Notes: a model not told the origin generated them from the letters alone. A stretch of DNA of 64,000 nucleotides from Lepiota brunneoincarnata (GCA_023014365.1 JAEBUN010000043.1:62001-126000); one strand, 5' to 3'; shown: positions 31,322 through 43,435, counted from the first letter of the stretch. Translations and numbers: made by a program.

Positions 31322-32805
31322 GCCTTTGAAGTTGGCAATAATTGGTAGTGGACCATCTGCATTCTACGTGGCTTCTCGCATACTCTCGCTAGTCCCGAAT
31401 ACAGGCGCTTCCCCACCCACCCGTGTCCATCTTTTCGACAGACTGTGGGCTCCCCATGGGCTCGTCCGCTACGGCGTAGCGCCAGATCATCCGGAAGTAA
31501 AGGTGTGCGCATATCATCTCGTCGTACTCAGTTTCTGAACGGTTCCGATAGAATTGTACGCACAAGTTTGATGCGACGGCGACTGACCCTCGCTTTCGTT
31601 TCTTCGGCAATATAAATGTTGGAGCTGCTCTCACTCCGATACCTCACACACAACAACTACCTCTCAACTCCATCCTCAACAATTACTCGCACGTCCTTTT
31701 CGCCACTGGGTGCACCTTGCCGAAACTTCACTCGGCATTACCACCTTCACCACATTGCACCCCTGCCGTTTCCCTCGTACATTGGTATACCCAACATCCT
31801 AATCAGCCTCCCCCACCATCTTTAGACAAGATAACCCACGTTTCCCTCATCGGGAACGGTAATGTATCCCTCGATGTCGCGCGTATGCTCCTCACACCAG
31901 CCTCCATCCTTTCTCAATACGACGTACCCCAACACGTCCTGGACATCCTCTCCCGCTCAAGCATAAAACACGTATCTATCATCGGTAGACGAGGCCCTCT
32001 CGAAGCCGCATTCACAAACAAAGAACTCCGCGAACTCATGAACCTCCCCGACGCATCCATGATCCCCCTCGAACCCTCCATCCTTAATCCTCCATCCTCC
32101 CTCACCCTCACCCGCCAACAATCACGTACCCTCCAACTCCTCGCCAAAGGTTCCAAAAATCCCCCGGGTAGCACACAAAAGACCTGGTCGCTCGATTTCT
32201 ACCGCTCCCCAACAGGATTAACAACACCCCTACCTAACCGACCCTTCGCACAACTCTCTCTCGCGCATACGATCGTAGACCCTAAAACCCAACGCGCCGT
32301 ACCTACAGGGGATACCTCCACAATTCCCACATCCCTCGTCATCACGTCTCTCGGCTTCCATGGAGAGCCAAGTGCATCATATTACGATCCTGGCTTGGGC
32401 CACCTACGTACCCTCGGTGCACGAGTCATCTCCACTCAGGGTCATGCACTCAAGAACGTATACGCCTCTGGATGGGCCGCGACGGGCGCAAAGGGCGTAT
32501 TGGCTGCGACTATGATCAACGCTTACGCTACGGCCGATACGATTCTCAGTGATGTGTTGCCTGACAGGGAACCCGAGAGACCCAAGGGAGTCGTGGAGGA
32601 GGATATTGGGCTAAATCCCAATCCAGATTTGGATAGCATGCCAGAGGAAGTGGAGGAGGGAATGAGAGCGGGGTTGATCACTCAGTATGAGGATTGGAGG
32701 AAAATCGATGAGGAGGAGGTTAGGCGTGGTCAGGCAGTTGGGAAAGAGAGAGAAAGGATGGATTGGGAGGGGGCGAGGAAGTTTCTAGACCAGGTCAAGC
32801 AGTGA
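31311..32805 (+). CDS. ARH1: Ferredoxin/adrenodoxin-NADP+ reductase (two exons, 481 aa)
   Basis: FAD flavoprotein that passes electrons from NADPH to mitochondrial ferredoxin for iron-sulphur cluster assembly, haem A and related syntheses. Exon 1 is 31311-31502, intron 31503-31551, exon 2 31552-32805. FAD-binding LAIIGSGPSAFYVASRIL opens the protein; HGLVRYGVAPDHPEVK joins at the splice to NCTHKFDATATDPRFRFFGN. The NADP-binding fold has SLIGNGNVSLDVARML and IIGRRGPLEAAFTNKELREL. The flavin-contacting end is GWAATGAKGVLAATMINA. No mitochondrial presequence is visible from this ATG and TGA lies in frame at 31296, so a targeting leader, if present, would need an upstream exon. It is convergent with SDH4. 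Confidence 0.93.
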
Positions 32806-33720
32806 TCGTGCCGAACAGGAATGCGCCCATGGCCTAAAGCTTGATTGCCAGTCCGTGAGGGTTCGTGTTCACCCTTCTCGGGTCTCGACATGAATAACCC
32901 TGTGACGACTGCCCTAACATCACCTCGTTGACAGCAAGAGGTTTCCAGATGTGTGGTTACCCTTACCGGGTATTAATCCACGACCCACCATCACATAGGT
33001 CACCTTGTTCTACTTTAGACACCCCGACGGGGCAATATGATTAAAATATATTAACACACCCCTCACTCTTACATCTGCTTTGAGTTCCCTCCTTCTATTG
33101 ACTCCCGTCAACGCGAGTCCCTTACAATGATGCTCTATTGAACTCGAACACCCAGCGAGGGACCCAACTATGCACCCAATATACTTGCAAAGCTCTTCCC
33201 CAAGACCATCCCCGTTTCTTGTTTCCACCTAACGTCGGATTTCATCAGAGAATAAGCGCGATCTGGTGCCTCAGCTCACTATGAATCCCGCGGCTTAGGA
33301 TATACACAGCGTCATACAAGATCCTCGGGCACCGACTGCGCTGTAAGAATAGCCTGTGCCCATAGAGGACCTCATTCGTAGGACGATGGCAAGAGGGAAC
33401 CGTCGGTAGCAGCTGCGAGTGCCCATACTCAGGTTTATTTGTTCACGGAAAGGCGGATGGGCAGAAAAGGATCAAAGCGCTCAGGAGCTGCGGTTTCACT
33501 TGGTGAGACGCGTTGGACCTTCATTCGAACCGAGCTAGCTGGGTGAACAACCGGGGACAGGTTGGATGCGGGCGTATTCGCGGCTGAGTGCTGAGATTTA
33601 AGTGGGGCAAGGGGGTTGGAGACTAGAGTATGAGTTTTGAGTGATTTTTGTATTCGCACGTGAACCACACAAGGTATACACTCTAACTGAACAGACCTCT
33701 GCGCCTACTCTCCCTGATGC
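32806..33720. other. Intergenic, 3' ends of ARH1 and SDH4
   Basis: Two convergent genes end here. Minus frames of 72 (33228-33010) and 77 (33668-33435) codons have no known features and may lie in UTRs. Confidence 0.45.
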
Positions 33721-34454
33721 CTACGCGGTCCAAACTTTGCTAATTAGTTCTGTGAGACCTGTTAAAAGAAGGACTAAGTCAGAATACAAAAGGGTTGTGA
33801 GTAGGCAGGACACACCGATATCATTGGTATTGAACTGGTAGATACCAACAAGTGTGGCAACAGTCGCCGTACGCAGTGTCCATGTAGCGATTTTGCCAAT
33901 GACGGGGTACTTGCGGGGGTGAAGGTAGTCAACAACCATAGAGTCAAACTGGCATCCGAAAAATGAGTCAAATTCGAAAGCAGTCTGGTGGATCTAATTG
34001 CGGACTTACGCCGATGTGCGAGTGGACAACCAGGCTGACCCCCAGGATTCCATCGAGAATGGGGTGGACACTGCCGCTAGTTACAAAGGCGGCGACAGTG
34101 AGAGGAACGAGACCCGCAGAGAGTAGGCGCTCAAAGGCCCAGTGATAGGAGCCGTGGACACGCGAGGGTGGGGGGAATGTTGTGGGATCATTTACTGTGC
34201 CCTTGTAGATAGCTGCGGGTGCATGAATCATTCTCCTGTGTCAGTACAACGAGTTTGATGCCACTCACGTCCACCGGGGACGTATTTGAATTCGGAGACA
34301 TCGCTGGCGTAGCGAGCTGGACGAGACGGAATGGATCGGTTACGTTGCACCATAATTACGACGAGATCAACGCACCTTGAAGTGTTGTACTGAGTGCCGC
34401 ACGACGGGCAAGTGCTCGTGGGATATTTGAACGAAGGATAAGGCTTGAGGACAT
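33721..34454 (-). CDS. SDH4: Succinate dehydrogenase membrane anchor, small subunit (five exons, 166 aa)
   Basis: CybS/SdhD subunit that anchors respiratory complex II in the inner membrane and helps bind haem b and ubiquinone. Exons on the minus strand: 34454-34376, 34316-34269, 34212-34010, 33948-33816, 33758-33721. The basic leader MSSSLILRSNIPRALARR is a typical mitochondrial presequence. Splicing gives VPGGPIYKGTVNDPTTFPPP, then GSYHWAFERLLSAGLVPLT and VVHSHIGFDSMVVDYLHPRK; the His-Ser-His and Asp-Tyr residues correspond to the haem and quinone sites of the family. The end is GLTELISKVWTA. Length is normal. Its start is 145 bp from that of the divergent small membrane protein. Confidence 0.92.
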
Positions 34455-34599
34455 CGTCGGGGGTGGCGGAGGGGTGAGTGTGTTGCGAATATTAGCCCCG
34501 GTTGTCTCCGGGTTAGGACCACATCACGTGCAGTCTACCGTGATGTCATTTATAACCCCTCCTCCATTGACATCCTTGACTTACACCACTACCCCCACC

Positions 34600-35067
34600 A
34601 TGCCGCGCTCACAAAAGAGAAAGGAGCAGTCTCCGGTGGTAGAGACACACGAACAAAACAAAGGATTACGCCCAGTTCGACCACCACTTATATCCACTCC
34701 TTTCAATCGCTTCATCTACGTCCTCCTTCTCGTTACCGCAATCATTGGAGCATACTACTCTTACCGTCTTGTGCAATACAAGACCGAGGCTGGTAGCTGG
34801 TGGAATCTTGCTCTTGGCCGACACCCATCCACATCTCCCGGATATGCTCAGGATGGGGCGGTTCCGCAAGACTCCATTGAGGCCAAGATTAACGATCTTG
34901 CGAAGGCTCTCGGCATGCCACCCAAGGAACTAGCTTCTGCAATCGCAATTGCAGCGAGGAATTATGTTCCTCCTGCTAGTCTGTCCTCAGCTGCGTCCAA
35001 AGCGACCGGAGCGTCGCACAAGGATGGGATCGTCAGTAACTTTGAAGATTTTATTGGAACAGACTAG
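34600..35067 (+). CDS. Single-pass membrane protein of unknown function (155 aa)
   Basis: The ATG at 34600 (context accATGcc) opens MPRSQKRKEQSPVVETH, a basic N-terminus, then one hydrophobic helix near residues 38-57 (FIYVLLLVTAIIGAYYSY) and a mostly polar C-terminal part (SIEAKINDLAKALGMPPKEL) with an Ala-rich helix. The frame is open upstream to 34474, but that part overlaps the SDH4 promoter and looks non-coding. No domain recognised. The divergent arrangement with SDH4 suggests a shared promoter. Even codon use and the clear start make it likely real. Confidence 0.7.
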   Translation: MPRSQKRKEQSPVVETHEQNKGLRPVRPPLISTPFNRFIYVLLLVTAIIGAYYSYRLVQYKTEAGSWWNLALGRHPSTSPGYAQDGAVPQDSIEAKINDLAKALGMPPKELASAIAIAARNYVPPASLSSAASKATGASHKDGIVSNFEDFIGTD

Positions 35068-36780
35068 CCCCAGATGTATGCATATTCATACTTTTGAACT
35101 GTATACGACGATTATACTCACCCTCGCTCAGGATATTTTTGTACACCATTGACCGCTATTGCCGTTGACCAACTTCGGACGTTGTATTATAACTACGATT
35201 TGGACACATGAAGTCTCAATAATACTCTACCGTAATACCTCGGGTATGAACACACGACACTTTCCTTGTATGACGCAGTATGTGGAAGTTTGGTCATACG
35301 CATTTCAACCTGACCGTTCTGGACCGGTCAATCGCCTCGGCAAAAGGAGGTCAAGTATCCGTGAGCAACTTGAGAGAATAGTACTTGCTCCTGGTCTAGC
35401 CAAGACGAGAACAGCGTTTGCGCCGTTCCCCCGCAAGAAATGATGAAATTCTTCGTCCGAACCTCCGAAACATCGAAGAGAGGATATATCTTCTGGAGTG
35501 CCCTACGCGGAAACAAGGCTCCTGTGTTGGTGAAATCGGGCTTAGCATTCGAGGGTGGGACCTGACTAGGGCTTTGACATCAAATATTGACCGCCTCAAG
35601 GGCGAAAGGAGCTCCTAGCAACATCATGCTATGCGCAAGAAGCATGCTGGTCGTCAGGAGTTAAGTACTTTTGATCCTCCGTGGTAAGCGAGACGCATGT
35701 TCCAGGATAGGAGAGAAGAGGAGTGTATCAAGGGGAGGAATCGACATCCGCGCCTTGTGTCATTTCCCGTGAACAGGTTGGAAGATTGTAAGACAGGACC
35801 TGAGAAGCAGTTCCCAATCTAAGGTGTAAATAACGGGGACAATACCAGGCTCCCCCGCTCAATGTAGTTATGCTTGTCGGTCTGTAATCTTCATGGTTAC
35901 AGCCTCGTGAAACTCAGCATTGCTCGCGTTTGGAAAGAATCCGTTCGCCGTGGTCTCTGCGTCCGGCAGAATTCTCAGAATTGGAATAGTTTGGTTGAGC
36001 ATAACGGTTTAACTTGGAATATGTAAGGCCCCGGAGTTTCTGGCCCTCTCTGAGGTTGTATTTCCCCTTGGAATAACCGTCGGTTACCTCGAGATCAAAT
36101 TACAACGTCTGTTCAGTGTGCTCTGGCTCTACGTCGCTCGCGGTAAGTACTTTCCCCGCTTCCTTCTACCCTGGATTCCATTCCCCATTCCGTTGTGTGG
36201 TGTGGGTGGATGAGAGGTACGCACGCACGTAGGCGCTGAGGGCTGGATTGATGCATCTCACTCAATATGGGAATCTCGGCTGGTACCCGATTATTTCGCG
36301 AAGATACATTTCTTCCCATTTCAGTCCTTTCTAATCGCCCATTCATTTCAAATACTGTGCCTCGGTTTACACATTCTGTTCCGATATCAGGCACAGTGAA
36401 TCCGCGATCATAGCACTTATGATTGGCCAGATTGGTCCACGTCCCTGTACCTCGACCCTTGGCCCAGTGCAAGTGCTCGCGACGAAATTGGAAAAGGTAC
36501 TCACCAGTACTAATACTGACAATAGAAAAGAATGAACCTACCGAGCGATGAAAAATAGCTGCCCAAATTTCTATCTGCCGCAGGATTAGAATGGCATTAT
36601 AGTGTTGAGTTTCCCAATGGTCTAAATACTTACACGTATCGAGAAGTATCAACAGAGGCACCCCACCCTAGGGACAGTATTTTCCATTCTTCTTGGTATG
36701 GGACCCACAACCGGGGAGGTGCGCTCTTAACGTAACCTAATTGGAGAGGTGCCACAGCCCAACCGTGCGCCCCTTTTTTC
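35068..36780. other. No supported gene; one 182-codon minus-strand frame
   Basis: The frame 36661-36113 (minus) is long for chance but has no motif, no signal peptide, and includes splice-like strings. Elsewhere frames are short. No repeat or RNA gene seen. Confidence 0.35.
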
Positions 36781-36792
36781 GCTCTTTTTCAA

Positions 36793-36800
36793 TATATAAA
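36793..36800 (+). promoter_or_regulatory. TATA box of the small secreted protein gene
   Basis: tatataaa, 106 bp upstream of the ATG at 36899; the 5' leader is C/A-rich, as in well-expressed fungal genes. Confidence 0.55.
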
Positions 36801-36898
36801 GGTCTTATCAGCTCCCCTAACCAGTCCAGCGCTTCCCAACCCAGTGGCCACATCTATCCCAGCAGCAACACTCCTTAAATTATCCCCAACTCTCAGAA

Positions 36899-37111
36899 AT
36901 GAAGTTCGGTCTATCTTCCGCAATTGTTTGTGTTGTTGCCCTTTCCCTGGGGGCGAGCGCGCTGCCCATGCCCGTAAAGGACGATATCCAAGCCCGTGAG
37001 AACTCTCAGTGGTTGAGGGAAGTAGCAGTGGCTGTCAAAGCAAGGAATAATGTCGTTCGTGACTGGGCTTCTGGGGACGATGTTCCAGAGAAACGCTCAA
37101 AGCCCTGGTAG
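36899..37111 (+). CDS. Small secreted protein (70 aa)
   Basis: The N-terminus MKFGLSSAIVCVVALSLGAS is a clear signal peptide, with probable cleavage after ASA. The mature part is about 50 residues, charged, without cysteine. It ends DDVPEKRSKPW; the KR is a possible Kex2 site that would release a four-residue tail. No CaaX end, so not a mating pheromone precursor. A TATA box lies at a sensible distance. The gene could end in more exons (a gtgagt occurs at 37180), but the stop at 37109-37111 is in frame. Function unknown: a small secreted effector-like or cell-wall peptide is possible. Confidence 0.6.
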   Translation: MKFGLSSAIVCVVALSLGASALPMPVKDDIQARENSQWLREVAVAVKARNNVVRDWASGDDVPEKRSKPW

Positions 37112-40100
37112 AAGCATGTTGGAAGAGTGGGGACCTACTGTGGAATGGCTCCCCCCTTGGCATACTGATTTCAACCTCAGGTGAGTAGTTCCTCCTGTGC
37201 CGACGTGGCAGTTGGCTTACCGCGTTTCTTAGTATTCAGGACTGTCCTATTTTGTGTCTTCGGCCATCGGCAGATAACCTCTGTTTTTTTTTCCTTCGCT
37301 CAATCATCCAACTTGAATTATACTCCTTCCATCTGCATCTGTACTGTTAGCTTCTTGAAGTCAGCATGGAATATTTTGCCCAACCCGATTGATGGTATAA
37401 CAGGCGCGAGATAAGTCATTCTCCGATCAGGATAGATTTTGTCGGAGTGCGATCGGGGAATGTATATTTAATACACTTTGACCCGTTGAGGTGTTTTCAG
37501 TTGATAGGATACTTGATTCCGACCGTTGTAAGAATGATTGCAGGTGATAACTGCGATGATATCTGAATAGGTATGAAGTTGCATTGAAATCTCTCGGAAA
37601 CGCAGCCACTATCCACACGACGTTAGGGGATCCCCCTGCCTTGCTATCCAGGTCATAGGGTTTATCGAGGGCGGCTACGGGGTACTAATATGGTCGGAAG
37701 AGCGCCGGAGCCGCGTTAAAATGATTTTATTGTGGAATCAGCCTGATTCAGCATTTGATCCCCCCTCCCTTTGGTGACCTCTGTGTTGCATTATCACATT
37801 CCCCGTCGTCCTCACTGTCGTAATCACTTCGGAAACCACTGTAGTTGTTCATGCAACCCAGACCCGATAAGTGATCAACTACGTTTGGACATATTTGTCA
37901 CACTGCGTGATTTGGGATTGCTCTGAACCACGCTGCATGCTGAAAGACGGCTCAAGGGTGCTTAATATCGAGACACCAATTGGCTCTGGTAAGTAGTCGA
38001 CCATACCCACCCAAATGACACGATCATTCACAGGTTATGGCAACCGGAGAGGGATTGACTGTGTAGCGGAGTCTATTGTCCTCCTCCTCTTGCTTCTCCT
38101 CCCCAGCCGCCCAGCCTAGTCTTTCTAGTCTCATGCCAACTCCCATTTTTTTTTATCAATTGCAACATGCTACAAAACCAACTGTCCGAATCTATTGTTT
38201 TTGATCTAACTGGATAATCAGACATGCACAATTCTCTTGGCTTGCAATGCATTGTCTACCAATTATTGTTGTGTTACGTATTGAAGTTTGAATTCGGAGA
38301 ACAATAATTGAAGTGAGCTTAAAAGTGAGTGCTCACTTTCCGTCACACAACGCGAAAACATTTTTAGACCATGAGTTGTTGCGCTTCTTTTGTCTGAGGC
38401 CCTCCCTAGATACTTTCTTGTGAAGGCGCTTCCTCCTAGCTGAACGACTTCACGTTGATCGATTGATTGAGATACCATTGAACCAGGCTCACCTCTCGAT
38501 TTTTATCATTGAACCTCCCCACTCCAATCTTCGTAACCTCGAGTCATGGCTGTGGCACCCACTCCTCATTCCTCATCAGTCTAGAATTCACTTTACATAA
38601 CACCGTGTGTAGTATCGTATGATTCCCATCCTTCACCAGCTTTACTGACTAGTCATCCTGTCAATCTCTTGTCGCGTGATTATGACTAGCGTGGAGTCGT
38701 GTTGGGAGGAGGAAGAGGGAAGAGATCACTCCGTCTGACCAGCGTGTGCTAGTAGTTGCCAAGGCTTAATAACCGCCGCGCGGCAATTGCGTTTGATTTA
38801 TGGCGAAGTCGAAGCAAAGCTCTCCGCAAATTCGAACCTCCGTACATAACAAAGGAAGCCGTCATACGAGCTACAAATTTTGGAAGATACATAAGCGCAA
38901 CTCAATCGATGCGCCCAGAAGAGAGCGAGAGAGAGAGAGAGAGGGTGAGGTGAGTTTACTTGGAGGTCGGACTCGAGGGCTCCTGCCTTTTGGGGAAAGT
39001 CAATTTCCGCATCCGGGAACATACTGGTACGGGTTAGTGTATTAATTCCTGACTTGCGCACTGCCTCGATCACTCCGAGTATCGTAAGTAACGTATTCAT
39101 GCAGAACACAGCTGATGACGTTGACTCTAGAAGCCAACACTGTATACCCGCACTTTCGCCACACATTGTCGGCGCGGTGGTGCTGCTCCCCACCCTCTCT
39201 ACGAGGAGGAAATGGGCAGCTTTACAGCCCCTTATTGAAAGAGATTGTTGAGGGATGACCACAAGTTGACGAGTGGCCACACCTGAAGAATTATAGCTCA
39301 TGACCTGTACTATGACCCACACTATCTTTTTTATTTATTTAGAATAGCCGGGAGGACAACGGATAACCGAATATGTGGATCTGGAAAAAGCCGTGGATTC
39401 GTAGGAGCGATCAGACCTTATGGCGATGTACCAGAACTCAATCGCTCATTAAATAATAACAGTGTCAGTCGGCCCATAATAAAAGGACAATGAGTTCAGT
39501 GGCTAGGTAGGCGAAAGCTGCACAGTCAGCTTTATGTAGCAGCAGGGTCCCCTCCGAGCTTAGGCCTCCGTTGTCAGCTCCTCGCAAAAGAAGAGTGGAT
39601 CTTCTGTGGGCTTTGGACTCTGGAATAAGTTGTAGATGTCGAAAACCCGATCGAGATATATGGCCGGGTAAAAAAAGAGAGCCACTTGCGTTCTAAGGAT
39701 AGATATATCAAAGCAGAACGAGCAGACAACCTCATTCGCAATTCATTCTTTCCGAAACACAAACAGTTGTTACTCTGGTCCGTTGCAAGAAAGGCCTGAT
39801 GAAGGGCCCTTAAACAACAGCGTATATCCTACGCTTTGTGTACCAGTTTATATCGCACCATTAGTTTTTGACTCAAAAAGAGGAGGACAGCTGCGTGGCC
39901 TCTGCATTCGTAAAAGCTGTGCCTGTTTCGAGAACCGGCGGGGGGTAAAGATGTGATTGTGATGAAAGAGACAGAAGTGTGAAATCCGTAGAAAATACAC
40001 GCACGACACGGGGGTGGTAAAATCCAACCCGCCAAAGAGGACGAAAAAAAACAGTACGCGATATGACGTCAAACCACGTGGGGGGGGGAACTACCTAATG

Positions 40101-40540
40101 ATGCGGGGGCCGAAGTAGGAAATATTAAACAATGAATCAGGGTTGAGTCCATGAGGCTCGAGCGGAAAGCAGAGCACCGGTAACCTTCAGTCACAGGGAG
40201 GAAACCTGATAGTGGAGAGGGTTGTTCTCGCTCGTCCAGGGTACGTATGCACCGCGTGAAAAAGTATAAATAGTTTAGTGATCCTTCACTAGCGTCACTT
40301 CATGACATCGGAATTTGGAATACTTAACACAGGTTAGTGCTGATGATCTCCCGAGCGCATAAAAGTTACCGTACACTTGTCGTAAGTGAGGCGTCCGTTC
40401 TTTACGCAACGAGCACGTCGAAAGTTGGAGCCAGTCAACAATAGCCCTAGAAGCTAGTAAAACAAAGTCCGCACTGCTGCCATGGTTGTTTCGTGGTATA
40501 GGAGCTCCGTGAGGCCTCCTGGCAGACACGCCTGCTCATT
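37112..40540. other. Long stretch without a supported gene
   Basis: Short frames only, apart from a 174-codon minus frame (39322-38798) that overlaps a GA microsatellite (about 38927-38943) and has no recognisable feature. From about 40480 the hydrophobin 2 promoter region begins. Confidence 0.4.
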
Positions 40541-40544
40541 CATC

Positions 40545-40577
40545 TCCGCATTTTCACCTCTCCGAACACGTATAAGA
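40545..40577 (+). promoter_or_regulatory. Hydrophobin 2 promoter box and TATA
   Basis: tccgcattttcacctc at 40545-40560 and TATAAGA at 40571, 96 bp before the ATG. The preceding ggagctccgtgaggcctcct block is shared with hydrophobin 3. Confidence 0.7.
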
Positions 40578-40666
40578 AAGCCCAGATACTGGTGGGTCGT
40601 TCTCTAGTCGAGCACATTTACTCAACTACTTCTACCGAGTTTACTCTCATCACACTCTCAATCAAA

Positions 40667-41182
40667 ATGTTCTCCAAGCTCGCTGTCTTCATTGCTGCCG
40701 CTGCTCTCGTCGCTGCCTCCCCCGCTCCTGGTGATGAGCCTGGCACCACCATCAACCAAACCACCAACAAGTGCAACGTTGGCAAGCTCAGCTGCTGTAC
40801 GTTGAAAGACTATTTGTTTCGGGGTTTACACGACTGATTACCCCTCAGGCCAATCCGTTCAGAGCGCCAGGAACAACGCCGTCCAGAGCGCAATCGGCGC
40901 CCTCAACATTCCTATTGGCTCACTTCAGCTTCCCATCGGTCTCACTTGCAACCCCATCAGCGTCATTGGCATTGGTGGTAACAACTGGTAAGCCGAATCC
41001 GAAGCTTTGTTTCTCTCACCCGCGGGTTTTAACCTCACTGCTCTACAGCAATGCTTCTCCTGTTTGCTGCAAGCAGAACCAATTCAGTGAGTATCACCTC
41101 TTCAACTGTAGACTAGATGCTCATGAAAAAAATAGATGGCGTTGTCGCTGGTGGCTGTATCCCTCTCAATGTCAACCTCTAA
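40667..41182 (+). CDS. Class I hydrophobin 2 (117 aa, four exons)
   Basis: Exons 40667-40796, 40849-40987, 41049-41086, 41136-41182. Signal peptide MFSKLAVFIAAAALVAASP. The cysteine pattern C-CC-C-C-CC-C is complete (NKCNV, LSCCQ, GLTCNP, NWCNA, PVCCK, GGCIP). Compared with copy 1, the part after the CC pair differs most (QSARNNAVQSAIGALNIPIG, with GSLQLPIG following), so this is the most divergent of the four intact copies. Intron phases match the paralogues. It heads a run of three intact copies plus a relic in the same orientation. Confidence 0.95.
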
Positions 41183-41884
41183 GCGTTTGAGAGCGGGCCG
41201 CATCTCATTGGTTGAATGTGGTGGATATGAGTAACACCTAGATGATATCTGCTATGTCGTATATGCATTATATGTAGGAATATCATGCCTCTTGCCACAT
41301 TGAAAAGCTGCCTTTTGTAAGACATTGTGATCATCATTTATACTGTCGCAGGAGTTCAAGTCGTAACCTGTCCCCGCACGACTACATTCCAAAGGAACCG
41401 CATTTCCTCACCGGCAAGTAATGCTCAGTACATATCTGCAGCCCGTAGCTCCAGTCCACACACTATTTGTTTGCCACACTTATTTACTCGAGGACCTTGC
41501 TGTTCCGCGTATACTCGTATTTGATCCCCAACGTACATCCCATTTTGCTAACGAAAGCTCCTCCTTCTCTTTCTCGTCTGGTAGTTTCTATCTAGCCTAT
41601 ATCGAGATTGAAGGATCCTGGACTAGCGATTGACGGACAGCGATTCGTCCGTTTCCACATCGCCCTTCCTTTGTTGTTCTTCACTGGAAAGACGTCCCTA
41701 CCATGCGGACGCATCTAGATGTAGAACTCCACTTCAGTTGGGTAAGGCGCCAATTGTCGAACACATCTATCCCCAATATATTCAAAAAGCACGATTTTGT
41801 CCGCACTTCTGCCACGATTTGTTGGTTTTAGCGGTGGTAGGAGCTCCGTGAGGTCTTCTTGTACACAAAATCCACTCGTTCGCT

Positions 41885-41917
41885 TCCGCATTTTCACCTC
41901 CCCGACGAGGTATAAGA
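41885..41917 (+). promoter_or_regulatory. Hydrophobin 3 promoter box and TATA
   Basis: tccgcattttcacctc at 41885-41900 and TATAAGA at 41911, 100 bp before the ATG. Confidence 0.7.
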
Positions 41918-42010
41918 AGGCGCAGATACCAAAGCCTCTTTCTTCAATCGAGCACTACTACTCAACTACATCCTCCTCCAAGTTTATTCTTCACCACACT
42001 CTCAATCACA

Positions 42011-42524
42011 ATGTTCTCCAAGCTCGCTGTTTTCTTCATCGCTGCTGCTGCTCTCGTCTCTGCCACCCCCGGAGACGACCCTGCTGGCACCACCATTAAC
42101 CAAACCACCAACAAGTGCAACGTTGGCGAGCTCAGCTGCTGTATGTTGATACACTGTTTGCTTGGTTTGCGTGGCTTATCGCTTCTTAGGTAAATCCGTT
42201 CAGCACGCCAACAACAATGCAGTCCAAAATGCACTTGGCGCTCTTAACATTCCCATTGGCGCTGTCCAGCTTCCCATTGGTCTCACATGCAACCCCATCA
42301 GCGTCATTGGCATTGGCGGTAACAGCTGGTAAGTCGAATCCGAGGCTTTGTTTCTCTTACCCCGCAGTTTTTAACCTCACTGTTCTACAGCAATGGTACT
42401 CCTGTTTGCTGCAAGCAGAATCAATTCAGTGAGTACCACCTCTTCAACTGTAGATTAGATGCTCATGAAAAAAATAGATGGTGCCGTCGCTGGTGGCTGT
42501 ATTCCCGTCAACGTCAACCTCTAA
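42011..42524 (+). CDS. Class I hydrophobin 3 (117 aa, four exons)
   Basis: Exons 42011-42140, 42190-42328, 42391-42428, 42478-42524. Signal peptide MFSKLAVFFIAAAALVSATP, with a short mature leader (GDDPAGTTINQTTNKCNVG). All eight cysteines are present; KSVQHANNNAVQNALGALN after the first CC pair is almost the same as in copy 4. The third and fourth introns closely resemble those of hydrophobin 2, while the second exon resembles copy 4, which suggests exchange between neighbours. Confidence 0.95.
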
Positions 42525-43201
42525 ATTTATTTCCGAAATGAACGCTCAGACCTTCTGCGGGTAGTTACCTGGACTAGCATATCGGCTAGATGACCCTTTG
42601 TTATGAGTTACCTGCATTATACATACGATTTTTCATGAATTTGTGTGAAATGACAGGGCGATGTTGGCGGACGTCGCTGCTACTTCTAGTGAGATACTTA
42701 GTTCACTGTGGTACGAGGTCCTCGGTTCGGCGCTGCTTCGGGCGTTTGCACTTCGTGAAGCTCTCTTCTCGGGGGAAAACGGCATTAGGTCTAGGGTAAA
42801 TTGATGAGACTCTTGTGCTCAATCTTTGAAGTTAGACTCTTTTCTAGTGGCGCATCTAAGCGGAACTACTAAGTTTGCTCGCCAAGCGACGGAGCTCAGG
42901 TTAAGTTTCCCACTCGTATCTCCGATTTCATGTGGCCTGTATTTTCAGATCTATCTAATTTGTATGACGCCGCGAGATTGGAGGCTATGCATCAGTGATC
43001 GAAGGGTACAATAGCGCTCTCATTCCCATCGTTGTTCTTCATAATAAAGAACTAAGAAGACGAACCCACAAATAGGAATAGGCATTTTGAATATGGCTCA
43101 AATATATTCCACAACGTGATCTGTCCATGCTACTGCCACAAATCGTTGTTGAAGTGAGGACTGCACGAGGTTTACTGGTACATAGCACCGATTCGTTCTC
43201 C

Positions 43202-43435
43202 TCCGCCGCATTTCCACTCCAAGGAAACGTAATACGGCGGCGCAGACGATGGTGGAGCGATTTCCCTAGTCAAACGCAACCACTCATCTGCCTTACACCC
43301 GTCTCGGCACACCCTTGAGCATGCTATTTTCTTTATCACACTACCATGACTCTGGCCGCCGCTGTCCCGTCTACTGTCAGTGAACCTAGAGTACTGTCAC
43401 TACCACCACCCAAGGGCAACGTCGGCTCCCTCTAG
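43202..43435 (+). pseudogene. Decayed fifth hydrophobin (promoter and exon 1 only)
   Basis: At 43202-43220 a damaged copy of the promoter box (ccgcatttccactcc) is followed by a mutated TATA (gtaatacgg). An ATG at 43346 opens TLAAAVPSTVSEP, then PKGNVGSL and a stop (43433-43435), paralleling AALVAAVPTPGDEP and NKCNVGKLS of the intact genes but lacking the signal-peptide start and the first cysteine. Nothing of exons 2-4 remains. Confidence 0.6.

Noticed and set aside
36113..36661. 182-codon minus-strand ORF
   Set aside because: Long, but without motif, signal peptide or splice-supported context; not enough to call a gene.
38921..38945. GA-rich run as a possible regulatory element
   Set aside because: A simple microsatellite far from any supported gene.
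38798..39322. 174-codon minus-strand ORF
   Set aside because: Overlaps a GA microsatellite, composition is biased, and plus-strand frames are open over the same bases; no family resemblance.
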